The notes under the pieces: model-generated
The model's database searches: none
The model's input: the letters and a program-made list of their open reading frames with translations, nothing else
What the model was told of the DNA's origin: nothing
Shown here: piece after piece, positions 18,727 to 24,974 of the stretch
Position numbering within the stretch: position 1 is the stretch's first letter
Layout: each line of letters opens with the position of its first letter
Source of the DNA: JAVBTR01 sp031556065
GTDB lineage: Bacteria > Bacillota > Clostridia > Christensenellales > Aristaeellaceae
Reading direction: 5' to 3'
NCBI GenBank assembly: GCA_031556065.1
Contig: JAVBTR010000024.1
Coordinates: 59,040 to 123,039 of the forward strand
DNA length: 64,000 nt
Made by a program: the position numbers and the translations under genes

Positions 18727-18765
18727 AGTACGCACCTTTTTGTAACCATCCATTTCAAAAGTTAC
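18727..18765. promoter_or_regulatory. Candidate HxlR-type operator before the nitroreductase operon
   Basis: AGTACGCACCTTTTT is identical to the copy at 17006-17020. Immediately after it, GTAAC and GTTAC form an inverted repeat (18742-18746 and 18761-18765). A TATACT sequence suitable as a -10 box lies downstream toward the gene. Confidence 0.5.
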
Positions 18766-18808
18766 TACTCCCCTTTTTCCCCTACCTCCCCAGCAACTTT
18801 CAACCCAT

Positions 18809-18903
18809 ATAAGAAATCAGGCCGCCATCAGCAAAATCACTGATAGCGGCGTCTTAATGCCTTTTATGCCTATTAACTTATCTGCCTACTATCTTTATAG
18901 GGG
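18809..18903. repeat. Dispersed repeat, copy B
   Basis: This is the second copy of the sequence at 15885-15960. The core ACTGATAGCGGCGTCTTAAT is identical and the flanks are conserved, with about 15 extra bases before ATCTTTATAGGG. In copy B the minus-strand reading frame hits a stop after LLMAA, so it is not coding. Confidence 0.7.
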
Positions 18904-19003
18904 TGTTTACAGGAGCTTTAACGCATGCCTACAAACGCAGCAGTTATGATGAATGACCCCGCTCTGCCATACAACTGAATTAGTAAACACTTTAATACAT
19001 AAG

Positions 19004-19077
19004 ACCCCTGTAAGTCTTTTTACCTTCTAAGCTCAAAATGCCCTTTGCGGTGAGAAAGTAAAATGGCTTACAGGGGT
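19004..19077. repeat. Imperfect palindromic element (MITE-like or structured RNA)
   Basis: The ends ACCCCTGTAAG and CTTACAGGGGT are perfect inverted repeats, and pairing continues inward through TTTTAC.TTCT. No open reading frame lies inside. It sits in the 534-bp gap between the nitroreductase and kinase-like genes, whose remaining bases show only repeat copy B. Confidence 0.5.
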
Positions 19078-19187
19078 TTATTATGTCTATGGAAAACATT
19101 CTCCATAATGGAATTCATGCATCTTCCCGTATCCAGTGTTTTGGATTTTTGTATTTTGCCATCTATCCACATTATTGGGTACATTTT

Positions 19188-19766
19188 TTAACGATAGGCT
19201 GATAAAATAACTTGAACCGCCTTGTCGATTCCAAGGTTGCCGCTATCAATACAGAGGTCAAAATGCTCTATCTGCTGTTTTGATTTACCCTCGTAAAAAG
19301 AATAATATGCCATGCGCTTTTTATCAACCTCATGAAGCCGTTTCTCTATGTTTTGCGGTACTTCCTGATATTCCTCCACCGCGCGGTGGATTTTTGTTTC
19401 GATATCCGCGTAAATAAATACACGCAGCAAGGGCAGTTGGCCTCTTAGCACTTCACAGGCGCCGCGCCCCACGAGTATGCAAGGGCCGCGGGATGCCAGT
19501 TTACAAATCGCCGTACGCTGAGCGAGGTAGCATTCATCTTGTATCGGCAATTCAAAGGGTACGCCAGGAGCAATCGAATATAGGCAGCTTCCTGCCCCTT
19601 TTTGATCCGCGTCGGCAAAGGACTCCGCACGCAGGCCGCTTTGGCGAACAGCCCCTTCAATAATTTCTTTGTCGAAAAAAGGGATATTCAACTGTTCGGA
19701 TACGAGTTTTCCAATCTGTCTACCGCCGCTGCCGTATTGCCGGCTGATCGCAATGACTTTATCCAT
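19188..19766 (-). CDS. Cytidylate kinase-like family protein
   Basis: This 192-residue P-loop-fold protein begins MDKVIAISRQYGSGGRQIG, where the Gly-rich phosphate loop is the AAA_26/cytidylate-kinase-like type. FDKEIIEGAV and CILVGRGACEVL follow. It is not the housekeeping Cmk, whose loop and length differ. It follows the MATE exporter fragment by 20 bp, and I recall such pairs as common in Clostridia. The phosphate acceptor is not known. Confidence 0.88.
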   Translation of the reverse strand: MDKVIAISRQYGSGGRQIGKLVSEQLNIPFFDKEIIEGAVRQSGLRAESFADADQKGAGSCLYSIAPGVPFELPIQDECYLAQRTAICKLASRGPCILVGRGACEVLRGQLPLLRVFIYADIETKIHRAVEEYQEVPQNIEKRLHEVDKKRMAYYSFYEGKSKQQIEHFDLCIDSGNLGIDKAVQVILSAYR

Positions 19767-19786
19767 ACCCGCCGAACCTTCCCTCT

Positions 19787-20377
19787 TTATATATTTTTTG
19801 TACTGTCTATACTCTCTGTCATCATTTTTGACGCTATCCGCTTCATGGGTTTAATCAAGAAAAGGCACGTAAGAACCGTTAGCACATCGGCAGCGGGCTG
19901 CGAAAAGCAGATACCCGCCACACCAAAGGCGCGGGGCAGCAACAGTATAAAAGGAACATAGAACACTCCCTGCCGAATCAAGGAAAGAAACAATCCCATT
20001 TTCGGCGAACCGATGGTTTGAAAGGTGATCGTCATCATGTAGCAAAGGCCAAAGGCCGGATACAATGCGACTTGTGAAATCAACAACCACTTACCATATT
20101 CTATAATTATCGGGTTCTGATTGAACAGCATGATCAACGGCTTGGCCAGCAGGATATACACCGCCGCCACCAGCACTGTCAGTAGCATTGACCCTTTTAG
20201 CGCAAAGCGCACCGATTGATGAAACCGCTCTTCCTCCTTGGCTCCAAAGGCATAGGAGGCTACCGGCTGATAGCCCTGCATAAAGCCCATGACCACATAG
20301 CACCCAATAAGGATCAACCGCTGTACTACTCCGTAAGCAGCAATGATCTCATCTGCTTGAGGGAGCGGTGCAGCCAT
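19787..20377 (-). pseudogene. MATE-family efflux transporter, C-terminal half only
   Basis: The 196 residues from the first Met match the last five or six membrane segments of MATE drug/sodium antiporters (for example GFMQGYQPVASYAFGAKEEERF, which resembles the second-half repeat). Family members have about 450 residues. The same frame continues without Met to about 20450 with MATE-like sequence (SSIAWQICLSVAASLTNIM), then runs into the ParB-like gene on the other strand. The 5' half is missing, most simply through insertion or deletion linked to the adjacent mobile module. A working transporter is unlikely. Confidence 0.82.
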
Positions 20378-20453
20378 AATGTTAGTTAGAGAGGCTGCAA
20401 CGGACAGGCATATTTGCCATGCAATAGAAGAAATGAACGAAGGAGTTTTAACG

Positions 20454-21392
20454 TTGAAAAGCAGTGCGAAAAATATAAACTTGACATCACTGGATGATTT
20501 GTTCTCTACGGAGGAAAGCCGCGAAGAAGCTAACCGCGAAAAGGTAGTGGAGATTCCGCTAACAGAACTGTACTCGTTTAAAAATCACCCCTTTAAAGTG
20601 TTAGATGATGAACGGATGCAGGATACTGTGGAGAGTATCAGAGACCGTGGCGTGTTGGTTCCAGCTATTGCCCGCCCAAGGGAAGAAGGCGGCTACGAAC
20701 TTATTTCTGGTCATCGGAGAAAACATGGATGTGAGCTTGCTGGGCTTGACACCATGCCCGTCATTGTTCGCAATCTTGATGATGACGCCGCCACAATCAT
20801 CATGGTCGATTCTAACATTCAGAGAGAAAACATCCTGCCAAGTGAACGAGCTTTTGCTTATAAACTTAAGTTGGAAGCTATGAAACGTCAAGCTGGAAGG
20901 CCGTCTAAATCAAATTATTCCCAAGTTGGGAATAATTTCGAGGGGCGGACATCAAGCGGCATTATGGCTGAACAGATAGGTGAAAGCAAAAACCAGATTT
21001 TTCGGTTTGTGCGCCTTACAGAGCTCATCCCAACGCTACTGGATATGGTGGATGAAAAGAAAATCGCCTTTAATCCTGCCGTGGAGCTGTCGTATCTCAA
21101 ACCGGATGAACAGGCTATGCTTCTGGATGCAATTAACAGCGAGCAGGCCACACCTTCATTATCACAAGCCCAGCGTCTCAAAAAGTTCAGCCAGGAGGGG
21201 CGTTTGAACGAGGATAGTATGCTTGCCATCATGTCGGAGGAAAAGAAGAACAGTCTGGAAAAGGTCACGCTATCCGGCGATCAGCTCCGAAAATACTTCC
21301 CGAAAAGCTATACCTCAGAGCAGATGGAGCAGACCATTTTCAAGCTACTGGATACCTGGCAGAAGCAACGAAAAAGGGCCCAGGAAAGGTGA
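20454..21392 (+). CDS. ParB/Spo0J-family partition protein
   Basis: The start is taken as TTG at 20454 because AAGGAG lies eight bases upstream, giving 312 residues. The ParB nuclease-like domain is clear: FKVLDDERMQDTVESIRDRG, then ELISGHRRKHGCELAG (the CTP/arginine patch) and DSNIQRENILPSERAFAYK. A helix-turn-helix region follows, containing IGESKNQIFRFVRL. Such proteins segregate plasmids or assist maintenance of integrative elements. No ParA gene is next to it. It is the first gene of the plus-strand mobile module and overlaps the broken MATE frame. Confidence 0.9.
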   Translation: MKSSAKNINLTSLDDLFSTEESREEANREKVVEIPLTELYSFKNHPFKVLDDERMQDTVESIRDRGVLVPAIARPREEGGYELISGHRRKHGCELAGLDTMPVIVRNLDDDAATIIMVDSNIQRENILPSERAFAYKLKLEAMKRQAGRPSKSNYSQVGNNFEGRTSSGIMAEQIGESKNQIFRFVRLTELIPTLLDMVDEKKIAFNPAVELSYLKPDEQAMLLDAINSEQATPSLSQAQRLKKFSQEGRLNEDSMLAIMSEEKKNSLEKVTLSGDQLRKYFPKSYTSEQMEQTIFKLLDTWQKQRKRAQER

Positions 21393-21404
21393 ATTTTATG
21401 CAAA

Positions 21405-21433
21405 AGGCGCACTCCGACGAGCGCGTCTTTTTT
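21405..21433 (+). terminator. Attenuator-like stem-loop after the ParB-like gene
   Basis: AGGCGCACT pairs imperfectly with AGCGCGTCT and is followed by a run of T. It may reduce read-through into the replication gene. Confidence 0.4.
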
Positions 21434-21481
21434 CATGCCCTGAACGGCTAATGGATTATATTACGAAGGAGACATGAAAGT

Positions 21482-22375
21482 ATGGCAGTCTTTAGAATCG
21501 AAAAAACGAAGGATTACACAGTTATGGCCAACCATCATCTCAAAAACAGGTCACTGAGCCTTAAAGCCAAAGGCTTGCTCTCCATGATGCTTTCCCTGCC
21601 GGACGAATGGAATTACACTACCAGAGGTCTGGCAGCCATCTCTATGGAGGGGGTGGACAGCATCGGTAACGCGCTTAAAGAGCTGGAATCGGCAGGGTAC
21701 ATTGTGCGCACTCGGCTGCGGGATCAAAAGGGGCGAATTACGGATACAGAGTATGTGATCTACGAAACGCCAAATGGCACTCCGCAACCTGATGCGCCGG
21801 AATCGGGCATACCGCATGTGGCAACACCGGATACGGAAATTCCTGATATGGAGAACCAGGATTCGGATGCCTCGGATACGGAAAACCCCGCACAATATAA
21901 TACTTATAGATCAAATACGTATCCAGTAAATCCTAAAATATCAAATACGGAACGAACAAATCCTTATCAATCCAATCCTAATCTATCAAAAGGGGCAGGC
22001 GGTGGTGATACTCACACGAACATTGCTCAAGTGCGAGAGCAGGTGCGCAACAGCGTCTGCTACGATTGTATCGTCGATTCAGACAACCGGGAGCGGCTGG
22101 ACGACATCGTTGAGCTGATCGTGGAAACGCTCTGCACCGAAAAGCCGCTCATCACCGTATCGGGCATAGAATACCCTGCTGCCTTAGTGAAAGAGCGACT
22201 GATGCAGATCAACAGCCTGCATATCGAGTATATCTTTAGCTGCCTGGCGAAGAACAGCCATGAGATCCGCAACATCAAGCGTTATTTGCTGGCGACGCTG
22301 TTTAACGCTCCTGCCACGATGAGCAGCTACTACGATGCCCAGGTGCGAAGCGATCAAAATGAGCTTGAGGACTAG
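21482..22375 (+). CDS. Replication-initiator-like protein with N-terminal helix-turn-helix
   Basis: This 297-residue protein opens MAVFRIEKTKDYTVMANHHL, and residues 20-95 form a winged-helix domain (SLSLKAKGLLSMMLSLPDEW, then ALKELESAGYIVRTRLRD). A low-complexity linker rich in Pro, Asp, Thr and Asn fills about 96-180. A helical C-terminal domain resembles that seen in DUF6017 proteins. Such proteins are typical of integrative elements and plasmids of Firmicutes and are thought to start replication. A ribosome-binding site (GAAGGAG) precedes it. Confidence 0.8.
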   Translation: MAVFRIEKTKDYTVMANHHLKNRSLSLKAKGLLSMMLSLPDEWNYTTRGLAAISMEGVDSIGNALKELESAGYIVRTRLRDQKGRITDTEYVIYETPNGTPQPDAPESGIPHVATPDTEIPDMENQDSDASDTENPAQYNTYRSNTYPVNPKISNTERTNPYQSNPNLSKGAGGGDTHTNIAQVREQVRNSVCYDCIVDSDNRERLDDIVELIVETLCTEKPLITVSGIEYPAALVKERLMQINSLHIEYIFSCLAKNSHEIRNIKRYLLATLFNAPATMSSYYDAQVRSDQNELED

Positions 22376-22429
22376 TAAAAAAGCAGCCCATCTTGGGGTA
22401 ACCCATGCAGCATTAACTAAATAACCTGT

Positions 22430-22465
22430 GCAAAGCGCCGGCGTTAATAATCGCTGGCGCTTTGC
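22430..22465 (+). other. Intercistronic hairpin before the sigma-like gene
   Basis: GCAAAGCGCC.GCG pairs with CGC.GGCGCTTTGC with one mismatch. It ends 23 bp before the next start codon and has no T-tract, so it may influence translation or RNA stability rather than termination. Confidence 0.45.
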
Positions 22466-22488
22466 TATATCGATGAGGAGGATACTTT

Positions 22489-22959
22489 ATGCCGATTGTC
22501 AATCTAAAGAAATTCTATTACCACGAATTCCGTGAAGACACCTTTGTCGAGGTTTCCGATGAGGTCGCCGAGGCGCTGCTGGATCTGCATCGTGCAGAGG
22601 ACAGATTATTACGCAAAATTCGTTACCACAAAGCCTATTACTCACTGGATGTGGACTACGGCATTGAAAATACTGTTCCTGAATGGAGGCAGCCCTCGCC
22701 GGAAGACTTGATCATTGAACAGGAAGATTTGGAATATCAGGAGCTCCTGCTGGAACGGCTGAAAGAAGCCGTATCAGCGCTTACCCCGAAGCAGGCTAAA
22801 CGCATTCATGCACGCTACATGGACGGGAAGAAGCTCAAAGCGATCGCCGCAGAGGAAGGCATCTCGGTCAACTGCGTCAGCAAATCCCTTGTCGATGCTG
22901 AGAAAAGGCTTAAGAAATACTTTGACAAGCAGAATTGGAAACGGCGGGAGGAAGACTGA
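22489..22959 (+). CDS. Sigma-70 region 4-like regulatory protein of a mobile element
   Basis: This 156-residue protein has a C-terminal helix-turn-helix of sigma-70 region 4 type (LTPKQAKRIHARYMDGKKLK, then IAAEEGISVNCVSKSLVDAEKRLKKYF). The N-terminal half (VNLKKFYYHEFREDTFVEV and RYHKAYYSLDVDYGIE) has no region 2, so it is not a complete sigma factor. A clear homologue lies at 60769-61194. Such genes occur in Tn4451-like and related elements. Its last base overlaps the MobC start codon (TGATG). Confidence 0.85.
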   Translation: MPIVNLKKFYYHEFREDTFVEVSDEVAEALLDLHRAEDRLLRKIRYHKAYYSLDVDYGIENTVPEWRQPSPEDLIIEQEDLEYQELLLERLKEAVSALTPKQAKRIHARYMDGKKLKAIAAEEGISVNCVSKSLVDAEKRLKKYFDKQNWKRREED

Positions 22960-23297
22960 TGCCTAAGCGAATCAGGAATATTCAAATCCTATTTCGTGTT
23001 ACGGAAGCCGAACGAGCGCTGATCGAACAAAAGATGGCGCTGATGGGCACCAGGAAAATGGCCGTATATCTTCGCAGGATGGCTCTGATGGGCTATGTGA
23101 TCAAGCTGGATCTGCCTGAACTGAAAGAGATGATTTCATTGCTTCGGAGAATGAGCAATAATATGAATCAACTGGCTAAGCGTGCCAATGAAACTGGGAG
23201 GCTGTATGAGATTGATCTGAAAGAGGTTCAGCAACAGCAGGAAATGCTCTGGCGAGGCTTGCATGATCTGATGATCCGGTTGGCATCCATACGTTGA
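22959..23297 (+). CDS. MobC-like mobilisation (relaxosome accessory) protein
   Basis: This 112-residue protein begins MPKRIRNIQILFRVTEAERA and continues with an RHH-like region and the MobC-type segment LLRRMSNNMNQLAKRANETG. MobC proteins bind the transfer origin and help the relaxase open DNA. The start overlaps the previous stop by one base, with GGGAGGAAG upstream. No relaxase gene follows, which is unusual and implies decay of the element or action with a relaxase supplied elsewhere. Confidence 0.85.
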   Translation: MPKRIRNIQILFRVTEAERALIEQKMALMGTRKMAVYLRRMALMGYVIKLDLPELKEMISLLRRMSNNMNQLAKRANETGRLYEIDLKEVQQQQEMLWRGLHDLMIRLASIR

Positions 23298-23365
23298 TGC
23301 GGAGTACATAGTACACGCTTATAAATACCGCTGGTCTAGCTTGTAGAAAACCCAAAACCACAACA

Positions 23366-23408
23366 TTGACTATCTATGCGCATGGGAATATTCTAAACAT
23401 GCGCATAG
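23366..23408 (+). promoter_or_regulatory. Promoter with overlapping operator before the RHH gene
   Basis: TTGACT (23366-23371) and TATTCT (23389-23394) are separated by 17 bp. A perfect 11-bp inverted repeat, CTATGCGCATG and CATGCGCATAG (23374-23384 and 23398-23408), covers the spacer and the region after the -10 box. The start codon of the RHH protein is 17 bp further on, which fits autorepression. Confidence 0.65.
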
Positions 23409-23424
23409 AAAGCGAGGTGACACA

Positions 23425-23604
23425 ATGGCGCAGAAGAAGATGGGACGTCCACCTTCCGATAATCCTTTGAAAGACAGAATCTTTGTGCTGGTGAGCGATG
23501 AAACAAAGCGGAAGCTCGAAAAGTGCAGGGAAACCTTAGGGGCCACCACATCGGATATAGTCCGCAAAGGGATTGATAAGGTATACGACGACCTGGAGAA
23601 ATAG
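23425..23604 (+). CDS. Small ribbon-helix-helix (CopG-like) regulator
   Basis: This 59-residue protein begins MAQKKMGRPPSDNPLKDRI and ends VRKGIDKVYDDLEK. The beta strand DRIFVLVSDETKRKL and the two following helices are those of the RHH fold used for DNA binding as a dimer. AGCGAGGTGA precedes the start. The palindrome at 23374-23408 overlaps its promoter and is the obvious binding site. It probably controls mobilisation or copy functions of the element. Confidence 0.8.
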   Translation: MAQKKMGRPPSDNPLKDRIFVLVSDETKRKLEKCRETLGATTSDIVRKGIDKVYDDLEK

Positions 23605-23755
23605 AAGGAAGCGGCATCATGCTCTCTCGACAAGACCAAATGCCACTTCCAGCACGCACTCACCCAAGGGGCGGAACGCATAAATCATTATACACTGTGC
23701 GGCCTGTTCTTACAAGGTGTTGTGTGAAACCAACATCGAAAGGACTAAAAATGCA

Positions 23756-24028
23756 ATGAGAAATATACTGGAGCTATTGTGCGACTCACCCAGCGTTGTT
23801 CACGGGCAGGATTCGCCCTTTGTCAGAATGGCGCGAATTAAGAACGAGAACATGGAAATGCTCAACGACAGCATGACTGATGAACAAAAGCAACTGCTGG
23901 AAGCATACTTTGATGCCGATACAAAAATCGAGGAAATCATGAGTTTTGGGAGGTTTCGGTATGCGTTCCATCTTGGAGCCCAAATCATGGCGGAAATGCT
24001 GGAAGGCAAGGAGGAACTCTTGAAATGA
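23756..24028 (+). CDS. DUF6809-like small helical protein
   Basis: The chosen start at 23756 (MRNILELLCDS) gives 90 residues; an upstream ATG at 23717 in frame is less likely. The family pattern is an N-terminal LELL motif, a charged helix (LNDSMTDEQKQLLEAYFDAD) and a C-terminal segment FRYAFHLGAQIMAEML. The next gene is a paralogue and overlaps by four bases (ATGA). Such proteins are common in integrative elements of Clostridia; their function is unknown. Confidence 0.65.
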   Translation: MRNILELLCDSPSVVHGQDSPFVRMARIKNENMEMLNDSMTDEQKQLLEAYFDADTKIEEIMSFGRFRYAFHLGAQIMAEMLEGKEELLK

Positions 24029-24312
24029 GCACTTTAGAAAAGTGGTACAACGGCGAGCTTTACCCTGCTGAGCAAATCCTTCCGCATAGCGCGGAATATC
24101 GTTCCCTTAATCAAAAGCTCTGCGATGAAAGAAAGCATTTTGTCAGCAGATTGTCTGCGGAAGATAAGGAACGTTTTGAAAAATGGGAAGGGCTTCGCTG
24201 CGATTCATTCTCCATGGACTGCTACGCCAGTTTTTCATATGGCTTCAAGCTGGGTGTTCAGCTCATGTGTGAAACCTTCATGGACGATGGTACACTGGCA
24301 ACATCGGAATGA
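24025..24312 (+). CDS. DUF6809-like small helical protein (paralogue)
   Basis: This 95-residue protein begins MSTLEKWYNGELYPAEQI. It shares with its neighbour the final segment FSYGFKLGVQLMCETF and the central charged helix RLSAEDKERFEKWEGL. It overlaps the upstream gene by four bases, so translation is coupled. The tandem pair may form a heterodimer. No enzymatic motif is visible. Confidence 0.7.
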   Translation: MSTLEKWYNGELYPAEQILPHSAEYRSLNQKLCDERKHFVSRLSAEDKERFEKWEGLRCDSFSMDCYASFSYGFKLGVQLMCETFMDDGTLATSE

Positions 24313-24403
24313 TATCCAAATACTATTCCATATGTATATGTATGGTTTCAGAAACGGTCACCTGACATGGAAGCCATTGTGCCAACTTGAGAGGAGCTGC
24401 AAA

Positions 24404-24757
24404 ATGAGCGATTTGAATTACCTGGTAAACGGAGATTATCTTATTCCCAATCTGTCCATTAATGAAATGGATACCTTGCCCTTGGGCAAGTACGGCCGAA
24501 TGCGCCTGACTTTTTTGAAGGAACACCATGAGATATTGTATAACGCCCTACTCCTGTCCGGTAAGTTGATGGCGCATTTACAGGAAATCGACAAAACAGC
24601 CCGCGTGCGCCTGGAGCAGTTTATGGCTACGCAGCCGCGAGCGCTGAACATAACAGAACAGATGAAAGCATCTGATCCGCTGACATGGGTAGCACAGATG
24701 AACAGTCTTAAGGCCCAAGCGGAAGAATTGCTGATGGCGGAATTGATTTGCGCATAG
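24404..24757 (+). CDS. tnpV: TnpV-like transposon-encoded protein
   Basis: The start at 24404 has GAGAGGAG upstream and gives 117 residues. The sequence matches the TnpV pattern I know from Tn4451-type elements: NGDYLIPNLSI, LGKYGRMRLTFLKEHHEILY, ALLLSGKLMAHLQEIDKTA and a C-terminal MNSLKAQAEELLMAELI. Its biochemical role is not established. Its presence ties this region to Tn4451-like or related integrative elements. The serine recombinase that would go with it is not here; the nearest lies at 61860. Confidence 0.88.
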   Translation: MSDLNYLVNGDYLIPNLSINEMDTLPLGKYGRMRLTFLKEHHEILYNALLLSGKLMAHLQEIDKTARVRLEQFMATQPRALNITEQMKASDPLTWVAQMNSLKAQAEELLMAELICA

Positions 24758-24815
24758 CGGGATTTGCTCAAAGGCAAATCCAAGAAAAGGCTAATGATTT
24801 CTATACTTGGCGAAG

Positions 24816-24848
24816 CGAAGAACGTTCGGTCAGCGTTCTTCGTTTTCT
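24816..24848 (+). terminator. Rho-independent terminator of the mobile-module operon
   Basis: CGAAGAACG and CGTTCTTCG pair around a nine-base loop and are followed by TTTTCTC. It closes the plus-strand operon before the convergent defence operon. Confidence 0.8.
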
Positions 24849-24974
24849 CATTTGAATAGAATAATGATAGAAAGGACAATAAATTGCCGATTTTGCCTTT
24901 TATCACCGTGCCTCTCTATATTTTAATAAATATTGCCATGGTTATTTTACTCTATTCACAAGCCTGAAGCTTCT

